Positions 42,892 to 50,956 of a stretch of DNA of 55,398 nucleotides are shown piece after piece. Location of the stretch: positions 1 to 55,398 of the forward strand of contig NZ_LRRH01000074.1 in assembly GCF_001646785.1 (NCBI RefSeq), read 5' to 3'. The notes beneath the pieces are model-generated. The model searched no databases and was not told the DNA's origin. It worked only from the letters and a program-made list of their open reading frames with translations. Made by a program: the position numbers and the translations under genes. The DNA comes from Rhodococcus phenolicus (GTDB taxonomy: Bacteria > Actinomycetota > Actinomycetes > Mycobacteriales > Mycobacteriaceae). Position 1 is the first letter of the stretch. Each line of letters begins with the position of its first letter.

Positions 42892-43953
42892 ATGCTCATT
42901 TCGCAGCGACCCACGCTGACCGAAGAAGTCATCGCCGACAACCGCTCGAAGTTCGTCATCGAGCCGCTCGAGCCTGGCTTCGGGTACACCCTCGGCAACT
43001 CGCTCCGTCGCACCCTGCTGTCCTCGATCCCGGGCGCGGCCGTCACCAGCATCCGCATCGACGGCGTGCTCCACGAGTTCACCACCGTCCCCGGTGTGAA
43101 GGAGGATGTCACCGACATCATCCTGAACCTCAAGGGCCTCGTGGTGTCCTCGGAAGAGGACGAGCCGGTCACCATGTACGTCCGCAAGCAGGGCCCCGGC
43201 ACCGTGACCGCGGCCGACATCGTGCCCCCGGCCGGTGTCACCGTCCACAACCCGGATCTGCACATCGCCACCCTGAACGACAAGGGCAAGCTGGAGATCG
43301 AGCTCGTCGTCGAGCGCGGTCGCGGCTACGTCCCGGCCGTGCAGAACAAGGCGTCCGGCGCCGAGATCGGCCGTATCCCGGTCGACTCGATCTACTCGCC
43401 GGTGCTGAAGGTGACGTACAAGGTGGAGGCGACCCGCGTCGAGCAGCGCACCGACTTCGATCGGTTGATTCTCGACGTGGAGACCAAGAACTCGATCACC
43501 GCGCGGGACGCGCTCGCTTCGGCGGGCAAGACCCTGGTGGAGCTCTTCGGTCTGGCTCGTGAGCTGAACGTCGAAGCAGAAGGCATCGAGATCGGTCCCT
43601 CGCCCGCCGAGGCCGACCACATCGCCTCCTTCGGACTTCCCATCGAGGATCTGGACCTGACGGTCCGGTCCTACAACTGCCTCAAGCGCGAAGGTGTCCA
43701 CACCGTCGGCGAGCTCGTGGCACGCACGGAGTCCGATCTGCTCGACATCCGCAACTTCGGTCAGAAGTCCATCGACGAGGTCAAGGTCAAGCTGCACTCG
43801 CTCGGCCTGTCGCTCAAGGACAGCCCCGCGTCGTTCGACCCCAGCACCGTGGCCGGCTACGACGCCGCCACCGGTACCTGGAGCGACACGGACGCTGGTT
43901 CCTTCGGCGACACCGACGGCAACGAGGACTACGCCGAGACCGAACAGCTGTAG
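42892..43953 (+). CDS. rpoA: DNA-directed RNA polymerase subunit alpha
   Basis: 353 residues. The N-terminal domain (about 1-230; [21 protein letters not shown]) dimerises and assembles the polymerase. The C-terminal domain (about 250-320; [22 protein letters not shown]) contacts activators and UP DNA. An acidic actinobacterial tail follows. ATG 42892 lies seven bases after AAGGAGG. Confidence 0.98.
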   Translation: MLISQRPTLTEEVIADNRSKFVIEPLEPGFGYTLGNSLRRTLLSSIPGAAVTSIRIDGVLHEFTTVPGVKEDVTDIILNLKGLVVSSEEDEPVTMYVRKQGPGTVTAADIVPPAGVTVHNPDLHIATLNDKGKLEIELVVERGRGYVPAVQNKASGAEIGRIPVDSIYSPVLKVTYKVEATRVEQRTDFDRLILDVETKNSITARDALASAGKTLVELFGLARELNVEAEGIEIGPSPAEADHIASFGLPIEDLDLTVRSYNCLKREGVHTVGELVARTESDLLDIRNFGQKSIDEVKVKLHSLGLSLKDSPASFDPSTVAGYDAATGTWSDTDAGSFGDTDGNEDYAETEQL

Positions 43954-43983
43954 CAGCTCACGGTCCGTTACTAGGAGAAAATC

Positions 43984-44526
43984 ATGCCCAAGCCCAAGAA
44001 GGGTGCCCGCTTCGGCGGGTCGGCCTCGCACCAGAAGGCGATCTTCGCCAACCTGGCCACCGCGCTCTTCGAGCACGGCCGCATCACCACCACCGAGGCC
44101 AAGGCCAAGGCTCTGCGTCCCTACGCGGAGAAGCTCGTCACGCACGCGAAGACCAACACGCTGGCTTCCCGTCGTGAGGTGCTGAAGGTCATCCGCAACA
44201 AGGACGTCGTGCACGCCCTGTTCGCGGAGATCGGCCCGTTCTACGAGGACCGCAACGGCGGTTACACCCGCATCATCAAGACCGTCCCCCGCAAGGGTGA
44301 CAACGCTCCGATGGCGATCATCGAGCTCGTCAAGGAGAAGACGGTCACCTCCGAGGCCGATCGCGCTCGCCGCGTCGCCGCCTCGCAGGCCGCCGAGGAG
44401 AACGTCGTCGAGGCTGTCGAAGCCGACGCGACCGACGCCGAGGTCGAGAACGCGGACGCCGTCGTCGAGGGTATCGAGGACAGCACCGCGACGGCCGCCG
44501 ATGCCGACGAGGCCAAGAAGGACTAG
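43984..44526 (+). CDS. rplQ: 50S ribosomal protein L17
   Basis: 180 residues, longer than the roughly 125 of E. coli because of an Ala/Glu/Asp-rich acidic tail from about residue 125, as is usual in actinobacteria. [22 protein letters not shown] and the [11 protein letters not shown] block are conserved. It starts 30 bases after rpoA; truA follows five bases after the stop. Confidence 0.98.
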   Translation: MPKPKKGARFGGSASHQKAIFANLATALFEHGRITTTEAKAKALRPYAEKLVTHAKTNTLASRREVLKVIRNKDVVHALFAEIGPFYEDRNGGYTRIIKTVPRKGDNAPMAIIELVKEKTVTSEADRARRVAASQAAEENVVEAVEADATDAEVENADAVVEGIEDSTATAADADEAKKD

Positions 44527-44531
44527 TCCAC

Positions 44532-45431
44532 TTGGCTTCGGCATCCGCTGACGCGAACGAACCCGCCGTCCCCACCGGGGACGGCGGGTTCGCCGCATCC
44601 GAGCCGGAGGAGACGACCCGGCTGCGACTCGACATCTCCTACGACGGCACCGACTTCTCCGGCTGGGCCCGGCAGCCCGGTCTGCGCACCGTGTGCGGGG
44701 AAATCGAGGAGAAACTCTCCGCGATCGTGCGCACGCCCGTCCTGCTGACCGTGGCCGGCCGCACCGACGCCGGCGTGCACGCCACCGGGCAGGTCGCCCA
44801 TGTCGACGTGCCCTGCTCGGCGCTGCCCGACGACCCGTCCCGCTGGATACGACGACTGGCGCGGTTCCTTCCCCGGGACGTGCGGGTCACGGGCATCTCG
44901 GTGGCTCCCGAACATTTCGACGCCCGGTTCTCGGCGATCCGGCGGCACTACGAGTACCGCGTCACCACCGCCGCGTACGGTGCGCAGCCCCTGCGCTCCC
45001 GGGACACCGTGTCGTGGCCGAAGGCCGTCGACCTCGACGCGATGCAGCGGGCATCGGCGTCGTTGCTCGGTCTGCACGACTTCGCGGCGTTCTGCAAACG
45101 CCGCGAGGGCGCGACCACCGTGCGGGAACTGCAACGCTACGACTGGACCCGGGACGGGGACATCCTCACCGCGCACGTCAGCGCCGATGCGTTCTGCTGG
45201 TCGATGGTGCGCAGCCTCGTCGGCGCGGCACTCGCGGTGGGCGAGGGGCGCCGGACCGTCGAGTGGATGACCGGGTTGCTCGACGAGCGTGAACGTGCCG
45301 CGTCGGTCGCGGTCGCACCCGCGCACGGTCTGTCGCTGGTCGGCGTGGACTATCCCGCCGACGAGGACCTCGCCGCCCGGAACGCGGCGACCCGCGAAGT
45401 GCGGGGCCCGATCGTGCCGGGGTGCTGCTGA
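44532..45431 (+). CDS. truA: tRNA pseudouridine(38-40) synthase TruA
   Basis: 299 residues; makes pseudouridine in the anticodon stem of many tRNAs. The catalytic Asp79 lies in [16 protein letters not shown] 44532 is the only possible start: no ATG, GTG or other TTG exists in frame before the conserved [23 protein letters not shown] in the end of rplQ can serve as its ribosome site. The first 28 codons encode a nonconserved Ala/Pro/Glu-rich extension and coincide with a terminator-like hairpin. Confidence 0.95.
   Translation: MASASADANEPAVPTGDGGFAASEPEETTRLRLDISYDGTDFSGWARQPGLRTVCGEIEEKLSAIVRTPVLLTVAGRTDAGVHATGQVAHVDVPCSALPDDPSRWIRRLARFLPRDVRVTGISVAPEHFDARFSAIRRHYEYRVTTAAYGAQPLRSRDTVSWPKAVDLDAMQRASASLLGLHDFAAFCKRREGATTVRELQRYDWTRDGDILTAHVSADAFCWSMVRSLVGAALAVGEGRRTVEWMTGLLDERERAASVAVAPAHGLSLVGVDYPADEDLAARNAATREVRGPIVPGCC
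44558..44592 (+). terminator. Terminator-like hairpin inside the 5' end of truA
   Basis: Arms 44558-44573 and 44577-44592 are perfect complements (16 bp) with a 3-base loop. It lies 32 bases after the rplQ stop, where the alpha-operon terminator would be expected, but inside truA codons 10-20. No T tract follows. Confidence 0.65.
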
Positions 45432-45586
45432 CGCGACCGCGGACCGCGGCGCGCCTGGTGCTCCCTGAAGCCGGTCTCCGGTAGCCTGCCCCGCGGAGAC
45501 GATCACGTCCCCGGCCGGCCCGGTGACCCCGGTCGCGTACTCGCATATCGGATCCGGTTGCCGATCAAAGGATTTCGGGAGGCGCA

Positions 45587-46582
45587 ATGGTGTCCGGCGT
45601 GCGATGGCGACGGCGAATCGCGGCGATGGGAATCGTCGCGGCGATGCCGGTCGCAGGTGTCGCGAACGCCGAGCCGGCAGCGGGTGGCGGCACGAACAGC
45701 GCTGTGGCGCACGTCGACCGTATCGAGAACGTGACCGATCGGGATGTCGTGATGCACGTGTACTCGGCAGCGATGGACCGGGTGGTGCGCCTGGACGTGA
45801 TCCGGCCGGCGGACACGAGCAGTCCCCGCCCGGTGCTGTATCTGCTCAACGGGGCAGGCGGCGGCGAGGACGCCGCGACCTGGCAGCAGCAGACCGACGT
45901 GCGGGAGTTCTTCGCCGACAAGGACGTCAACGTCGTCATCCCGGTCGGCGGTGCGTACAGCTATTACACGGACTGGCAGCAGGACGACCCGGTGCTCGGC
46001 CGGCAACGCTGGACGACCTTCCTCACCGAGGAGCTGCCGCCGGTCCTCGACGAGGCGCTCGGCACCAGTGGCCGCAACGCGATCGCGGGTATGTCCATGT
46101 CCGGCGGCTCGGCGCTGGCATTGGCGGCCGAGGCTCCGGACCTGTATCGCGCGGTCGCGGCGTACAGCGGTTGCGCGCAGACGAGTTCGGAACCCGGACA
46201 GAACTACGTCGAGCTGGTCGTGCACCTCGGTGGTGGTGACGTCGAGAACATGTGGGGTCCGGTGGGCGGGCCCGAATGGGCCGAGCGGGACGTCACTCTC
46301 CACGCGGAGAAGCTGCGCGGCAAGGCCCTGTACATTTCGTCCGGTGGGGGACTGCCGGGCCCGCACGAGTTCTCGGCGGCGCCGGATCCGGTCGACTACG
46401 CGGTGCTCGGCACGATCGAGGCGGCGGTGTCGCAGTGCAACGAGCGGCTCCGGACCACCCTCGACGGGCTCGGGATCGAGGCCACCTACGATCTGCGACC
46501 GGACGGAACGCATTCATGGGGCTACTGGCAGGATGCGCTGCACGATTCGTGGCCGGTCATGGCGGAGGCGATCGGCGCCTGA
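45587..46582 (+). CDS. Secreted mycoloyltransferase-like esterase, copy 3
   Basis: 331 residues, third Ag85-type paralogue of the window but more divergent. Signal peptide 1-28 (RRR, hydrophobic core, ANA). Marks: YLLNGAGGGED, SYYTDW, RWTTFLTEELPP, nucleophile elbow GMSMSGGS (Ser170, closer to the Ag85 GLSMAAS than the other two) and GTHSWGYW (His309). The cysteines in SGCAQTS and SQCNER are kept. ATG 45587 follows GGGAGG. It stands alone between truA and a strong terminator, so it is probably monocistronic. Acceptor unknown. Confidence 0.88.
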   Translation: MVSGVRWRRRIAAMGIVAAMPVAGVANAEPAAGGGTNSAVAHVDRIENVTDRDVVMHVYSAAMDRVVRLDVIRPADTSSPRPVLYLLNGAGGGEDAATWQQQTDVREFFADKDVNVVIPVGGAYSYYTDWQQDDPVLGRQRWTTFLTEELPPVLDEALGTSGRNAIAGMSMSGGSALALAAEAPDLYRAVAAYSGCAQTSSEPGQNYVELVVHLGGGDVENMWGPVGGPEWAERDVTLHAEKLRGKALYISSGGGLPGPHEFSAAPDPVDYAVLGTIEAAVSQCNERLRTTLDGLGIEATYDLRPDGTHSWGYWQDALHDSWPVMAEAIGA

Positions 46583-46590
46583 TTCGAGAA

Positions 46591-46630
46591 CGCAGGAGGG
46601 GTGAGGTCGCGTGACCTCACCCCTCCTGCG
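46591..46630. terminator. Bidirectional terminator, 18-bp perfect stem
   Basis: Arms 46591-46608 and 46613-46630 are exact reverse complements around a gcgt loop, nine bases after mycoloyltransferase 3. On the other strand it lies 13 bases after the stop of the candidate 21-aa peptide, so it would end both transcripts. Confidence 0.8.
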
Positions 46631-46643
46631 CGTTCCGCTCGGG

Positions 46644-46709
46644 TCAGAGCAGGATGCCGAGGCCGACGAGCAGAGTGGCCAGCGTGGCAGCGAGAGATCC
46701 GAGAATCAT
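46644..46709 (-). CDS. Candidate 21-aa hydrophobic membrane peptide
   Basis: A short frame from ATG 46709 to TGA 46644, too short for usual gene calling. It encodes a peptide starting MILGSLAATLATLL and ending GLGILL, one continuous membrane-spanning stretch with no charged residue. A strong GGAGGA lies six bases before the ATG (46716-46721 on the plus strand). TATAAG at 46770-46765 could be its -10, and a perfect terminator follows its stop. Start, ribosome site, composition and terminator together make a gene likely, but no family is recognised. Confidence 0.5.
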   Translation of the reverse strand: MILGSLAATLATLLVGLGILL

Positions 46710-46836
46710 GAAGAGTCCTCCGTTTTGTCGGTGACAGGACTTTGTGCCCTGCCGTGTGGAGGACCTTATACCCGGGCCGAACCGTTGTGATACATCTCGA
46801 CGGCGTGTTGTCGATCTTGTTTCGGTGCCGAAGCTA

Positions 46837-47994
46837 TCAGTTCGCGAGGCTGCGGGCGATGACGAGACGCTGGATCTGATTGGTGCCTTCGAAGATCTGG
46901 GTGATCTTGGCGTCCCGCATGAATCGCTCGACCGGGAAGTCGCGGGTGTAGCCGTAGCCGCCGAGAACCTGCACGGCGTCGGTCGTGACCTTCATCGCCG
47001 CGTCGGTCGCGACGAGTTTGGCCACCGACGCCTGCCGCGAGTACGGCAGGCCGGCGTCCTTGCGCCGCGCGGCGTCGATGTAGGTGGCGCGGGCCGAGTC
47101 GACGGCCGCGGCCATGTCGGCCAGCACGAAGCCCAGACCCTGGTGATCGATGATCGCCTTGCCGAACGCGGTGCGTTCCTTCGCGTACGCGGTGGCCTCG
47201 TCGAGCGCGGCCTGTGCGAGACCCACCGCCACCGCGGCGATGCCGAGACGACCGGAATCCAACGCGCTGAACGCGATCGGCAGGCCCTGCCCCTCGGCGC
47301 CGATGCGTCGCTCGGCCGGGACGAACGCGTTGTCGTAGTGCGCCGTCGTGGTCGGGATCGCGTGCAGCCCCATCTTCTCCTCGGGCTTGCCGAAGGTCAG
47401 GCCCTCGGTGCCGTCGGGAACCAGGAAGCACGAGATGCCCTTCGAACCGGCGTCGGACGTGCGGGCGAACAGCGTGTAGAAATCGGCCCTGCCGCCGTTG
47501 GTGATCCAGGCTTTCGCGCCGTTGATGCGGTAGCCGCCGTCGACGGCGGTCGCGCGGCACGCCAGCGCGGCCGCGTCCGATCCGGCCTGCGGCTCGGACA
47601 GGCTGTAGGCGCCGATGGTGTTGCCGCCGAGCATGTCCGGCAGCCACTTGTTCTTCTGCTCCTCGGTGCCGTGCGTCGCGAGTGCGAAACAGGACAGTCC
47701 GTGCACGCTCACCGCGACCGCGACAGCGGCCCACCGTGCCCCGAGTTCCTCGAGCACCTGCAGGTACACCTCGTACGGCTGGTTGCCGCCGCCGAACTCC
47801 TCCGGGTACGGCAGGCTCAGCAGCCCGGCCGCGCCGAGCGCGGGGAACACGCCTTCGGGGAAGGTCTCGTTGCGTTCGTGCTCGACGACGCGGGGGGCCA
47901 GAACCTTGTCGGCGACGTCGCGGGTCAGGTCGATCAGGTCCCGGGCTTCGGGGGTGGGCAGCAAGCGCTCGACAGGCACGGAAGGCTCCTCCAT
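46837..47994 (-). CDS. Acyl-CoA dehydrogenase
   Basis: 385 residues; FAD enzyme introducing the alpha-beta double bond in acyl-CoA and passing electrons to ETF. Motifs include LSEPQAGSDAAAL (FAD/substrate contacts), GGYGYTRDFPVER and the catalytic Glu369 in FEGTNQIQR. ATG 47994 lies seven bases after TACTAT and suits a leaderless mRNA. GTG 47979, five codons on, has GGAGGA in front and is the alternative. It is divergent from the TetR gene and shares its operator, so it is probably repressed by it. The closest role is short/medium-chain acyl-CoA oxidation; the substrate is not readable. Confidence 0.92.
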   Translation of the reverse strand: MEEPSVPVERLLPTPEARDLIDLTRDVADKVLAPRVVEHERNETFPEGVFPALGAAGLLSLPYPEEFGGGNQPYEVYLQVLEELGARWAAVAVAVSVHGLSCFALATHGTEEQKNKWLPDMLGGNTIGAYSLSEPQAGSDAAALACRATAVDGGYRINGAKAWITNGGRADFYTLFARTSDAGSKGISCFLVPDGTEGLTFGKPEEKMGLHAIPTTTAHYDNAFVPAERRIGAEGQGLPIAFSALDSGRLGIAAVAVGLAQAALDEATAYAKERTAFGKAIIDHQGLGFVLADMAAAVDSARATYIDAARRKDAGLPYSRQASVAKLVATDAAMKVTTDAVQVLGGYGYTRDFPVERFMRDAKITQIFEGTNQIQRLVIARSLAN

Positions 47995-47999
47995 CGGGG

Positions 48000-48033
48000 A
48001 AATAGTACTGACAACGATACTCCAGTACTATTT
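48000..48033. promoter_or_regulatory. Symmetric operator with overlapping divergent -10 elements
   Basis: Inverted repeat aaatagtactg (48000-48010) and cagtactattt (48023-48033), perfect over 11 bases with a 12-base spacer. Each arm contains TACTAT reading outward. From each TACTAT exactly seven bases lead to an ATG: 48039 on plus (TetR) and 47994 on minus (acyl-CoA dehydrogenase). A TetR dimer bound here would cover both promoters. Confidence 0.75.
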
Positions 48034-48038
48034 TGCGT

Positions 48039-48620
48039 ATGACAAGAGCGGGAGCCCGACGCACCACGGCCCGACGGATGCAACTGTTCGACGAGCTCGT
48101 GGCGCTGTTCCTGGCCGAAGGGTTCTCCCACTTCACCCTCGACGACATCGCCGCCCGTCTCCGCTGCTCGAAGTCCACCCTGTACACCCTCGCGGAGAAC
48201 AAGGACCGCCTCGTCCACGCCGTGACCGTGCACTTCTTCCGCGGCGCCACTGAACGCGTCGAGGCCGAACTCGCCGGCAGCACCGGCGCCGAATCCCGGA
48301 TCCGGACCTACCTCGAAGCGGTCGGCCGGCAACTCGAACCGGCGTCGGCCCGCTTCATGGAGGACATGGCCGCGACCTCGGCGGCCCGGGAGGTGTACGA
48401 ACGCAACACCCGCCTCGCCGCCGGGAGGGTCCGCGCGCTCATCGGCGACGGGGTCGCCTCGGGAGAACTGCGCGACGTGCACGCCGCGTTCGTCGCCGAC
48501 GTGGTCGCCGCCGTCATGGTGCGCATCCAGCAGCGGGAGGTCGCCGCCGCGACGGGGCTCGCCGACGCACAGGCCTATCGCGAACTCGCGACCTTGCTCA
48601 CCCGCGGCCTCACGGTCTGA
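48039..48620 (+). CDS. TetR-family transcriptional regulator
   Basis: 193 residues. The helix-turn-helix lies at about 30-52 (FTLDDIAARLRCSKSTLYTL), followed by a helical ligand domain. ATG 48039 is preferred over TTG 48033 because it sits seven bases from TACTAT with no ribosome site in between, the pattern of a leaderless mRNA. The operator directly upstream suggests autorepression and control of the divergent acyl-CoA dehydrogenase, so the effector is probably an acyl-CoA or fatty acid (inference). The FMN reductase gene follows after 13 bases and may be co-transcribed. Confidence 0.9.
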   Translation: MTRAGARRTTARRMQLFDELVALFLAEGFSHFTLDDIAARLRCSKSTLYTLAENKDRLVHAVTVHFFRGATERVEAELAGSTGAESRIRTYLEAVGRQLEPASARFMEDMAATSAAREVYERNTRLAAGRVRALIGDGVASGELRDVHAAFVADVVAAVMVRIQQREVAAATGLADAQAYRELATLLTRGLTV

Positions 48621-48633
48621 CCGCGGTGGTTTC

Positions 48634-49209
48634 ATGACAGTCATGGACCCGACCGAGCCGATCAAGCTGGACATCATCGTGGCGAGCGTGCGCGCGGGCC
48701 GTGTCGCTCCCGTCGTCGCCGACTGGTTCGCCGGGACCGCACGCCGCCGCCCCGGATTCGACGTCGGGGTCCTCGACCTCGCCGACACCCCACTCCCGCA
48801 GGACCTGTCCGGCGGACCCGACGTCGAGGCGTTCACCCGGCGGATCGGTGCGGCCGACGCGTTCGTGATCGTCACCTCGGAGTACAACCACGGATACCCG
48901 GCGGCGCTGAAGACCGCTGTCGACTCCGTCAAACGCGAATGGCGGACCAAGCCGGTCGGATTCGTCTCCTACGGCGGACTGTCCGGTGGTCTGCGTGCCG
49001 TCGAACAACTGCGCCAGGTGCTGGTCGAGGTACACATGGTGCCGGTGCGCGAATCGGTCAGCTTCCACCGCGTCAAGCACGCGTTCGCCGCCGACGGCAG
49101 TACGTCCGACGGGGCCGCGATCGATGCGGCCGAACGGATGCTCGACCAGCTCGCGTGGTGGGCGCGCACCGTGCGCGCGGGACGGGGTATCGAACCCTAT
49201 CCGGGCTGA
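48634..49209 (+). CDS. NAD(P)H-dependent FMN reductase family protein
   Basis: 191 residues, flavodoxin-like fold. Phosphate-binding start IIVASVRAGRVAPVV and the family block TSEYNHGYPAALKTAVDSVK are present. Such enzymes reduce FMN or quinones with NAD(P)H. ATG 48634 is used; ATG 48643 is an alternative. It lies 13 bases after the TetR gene on the same strand and ends 16 bases from the convergent eccE stop. A role with the acyl-CoA dehydrogenase regulon is possible. Confidence 0.88.
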   Translation: MTVMDPTEPIKLDIIVASVRAGRVAPVVADWFAGTARRRPGFDVGVLDLADTPLPQDLSGGPDVEAFTRRIGAADAFVIVTSEYNHGYPAALKTAVDSVKREWRTKPVGFVSYGGLSGGLRAVEQLRQVLVEVHMVPVRESVSFHRVKHAFAADGSTSDGAAIDAAERMLDQLAWWARTVRAGRGIEPYPG

Positions 49210-49225
49210 CCCGGCTGCGTCGCCG

Positions 49226-50848
49226 TCAGTGCGCGACCGCGGGTGCGGCCACGCGCGGCCGGCCGATGTGCGCCGTTTCGGCGGCGATCGTCACCAGGGT
49301 CAGCGTGGTGCGGCATGATCCGGCGGTGAGAACCACACGGTTGCCCGTGGCCCCTGGCTGCAACAGGGCCAGATCGGGTCGTTCGCGCGGCCACTGCTCC
49401 GGGTGACCGTGGATGTGCAGGGCGGTGACGTGCGGCGGCACGGTCGCCGGTCGTACGCCGTCGTAGACGGCCGTGTCGAACTCGGCGTCGCCGGGGTACC
49501 GGCCCGCGAGGCGCAACCGATCCGGACCGGCCGCACTGTCGAGCAGCGGCTGCCACGCCTGCGGCCGGTCGGTGTGCACGACGATCCGGGCGCCCACCGC
49601 GACCGCCCGGAACACGATCTGCAGTGCGACGTACAGTTCCCCGGCCACGTGTACCGAACGCACGCCGGGGCCGGTGAGGCACGCGGCGACCGCATTCCCC
49701 GACTCGTCGGAGCCGAGGAGCTGACCGCAGCCGGCGACCGGCATCGCCCACTCGTCGAGGTCCGCGGTCGCCGTCGAGCGCAGCGTCGCCAGATTCTCGA
49801 GACCCGGTACCGCGAGCGGCAACGCGGCCACCAGAGCGTCGCGGTCGCGGCCCCGGACCGGACGCAGTCCGGGTGCGGCGAGCGGTTCCGAGGAGCGGGT
49901 CGTGGTCCGCACGAGCGCGCCGGTCCGGACCCGCTCCGGCGTGGGGCCCGGTCGTAGCCGCACTGTGACCGTGGACGCGAGCGAGGGGTGGGACCAGATC
50001 CCGGTCAGGGCGGCGCGATCGAGCCGGCGCGGTTCGACGACACCGCCGCTGTCGAATCCGCCGGGCAACGGGACGTTGCGCCAGTTCCGTTCCAATCCGG
50101 CGGGGTCGACACCCCGGGTGATCCGCGCGACGGCGGCGTCGATCTCGGCGGCAGTGAGAACACGTGCGCGGAGCCGGTGTTCGCCCAGGACCCGTTCGAG
50201 CCGTTGCGCGGCGACCGTGATCGTCCGGGCGGCGCCCTCGATTCCACCGCCGCGGCTCGCCACGGCGTCACGGCACCGGGACACGTCGAGTCGCAACGCG
50301 AGTCGTACCGTGCGCACCGATGCGGCGGGCAGCGGACCGACGAGTTGCGCGTACACCTGGCCGGCCGGTGTGGTGTCGAGGATGCGCCGGCCGTGCGCGA
50401 TCACGTCGATCGCGTCGAGGGTGACGTCGTGGTGCGTCAGGCACCGTGCGATCGCTGCGAGCGGCAGGATCCGGTCGGAATCGGTGTGGTCGCGTCCGAG
50501 CCGGGTGATGTCCCCGGTGGGCGGAAGAACCTCGACGACCGCGCTCAGGCACGTTCCGTCCCTGAGCAATCCGATGGACCCGGAGCCGTACGGGTGATCG
50601 ACCGGCCGGGCCGGCCGCCGGTACCGTCCGGTGATGTACCGCCCCAGCACCACCGCCAGGTCGGGCACGCCGCGACCGCGGATGCGTACGAGTGCGGCCG
50701 CCGCCGGGCACATCGCGACAGCGATGGCGGTCACCGCGGATGCGCCGGACGCCACCGCGATCGTCCAGGTCGCCACGGCCACGCACTGGGCGGTGACGAA
50801 CCGCACGAGGCCGGCTCGCTGCGCGCGTGCGGATTCCACTCGATCCAT
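49226..50848 (-). CDS. eccE: Type VII secretion protein EccE
   Basis: 540 residues. Two membrane segments near the N-terminus (about 15-55: FVTAQCVAVATWTIAVA and the next Ala/Val-rich stretch) are followed by a large periplasmic/cytosolic domain typical of EccE, the peripheral subunit of the ESX membrane complex. ATG 50848 has GGGGGAAGAG upstream and begins MDRVESARAQ; the longer frame reads into the eccB promoter region. Divergent from eccB across 108 bases. M. tuberculosis ESX-4 lacks EccE, whereas ESX-4 loci of other mycobacteria and nocardiae carry it. Confidence 0.82.
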   Translation of the reverse strand: MDRVESARAQRAGLVRFVTAQCVAVATWTIAVASGASAVTAIAVAMCPAAAALVRIRGRGVPDLAVVLGRYITGRYRRPARPVDHPYGSGSIGLLRDGTCLSAVVEVLPPTGDITRLGRDHTDSDRILPLAAIARCLTHHDVTLDAIDVIAHGRRILDTTPAGQVYAQLVGPLPAASVRTVRLALRLDVSRCRDAVASRGGGIEGAARTITVAAQRLERVLGEHRLRARVLTAAEIDAAVARITRGVDPAGLERNWRNVPLPGGFDSGGVVEPRRLDRAALTGIWSHPSLASTVTVRLRPGPTPERVRTGALVRTTTRSSEPLAAPGLRPVRGRDRDALVAALPLAVPGLENLATLRSTATADLDEWAMPVAGCGQLLGSDESGNAVAACLTGPGVRSVHVAGELYVALQIVFRAVAVGARIVVHTDRPQAWQPLLDSAAGPDRLRLAGRYPGDAEFDTAVYDGVRPATVPPHVTALHIHGHPEQWPRERPDLALLQPGATGNRVVLTAGSCRTTLTLVTIAAETAHIGRPRVAAPAVAH

Positions 50849-50956
50849 CGCTCTTCCCCCGAACTCCGGTCGAAGCGGACCGCAGGGTCCACCCGACATT
50901 CCCCGAGCGAACTGTACTGTGTTGCCGCAGGGGGCGTGCGGTACGGGGGAGGAAGC

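Noticed and set aside
48000-48033. Short palindromes as a CRISPR-like or mobile-element end
   Set aside because: There is a single copy, at a promoter, with spacing that fits a TetR operator. No repeats or transposase are nearby.
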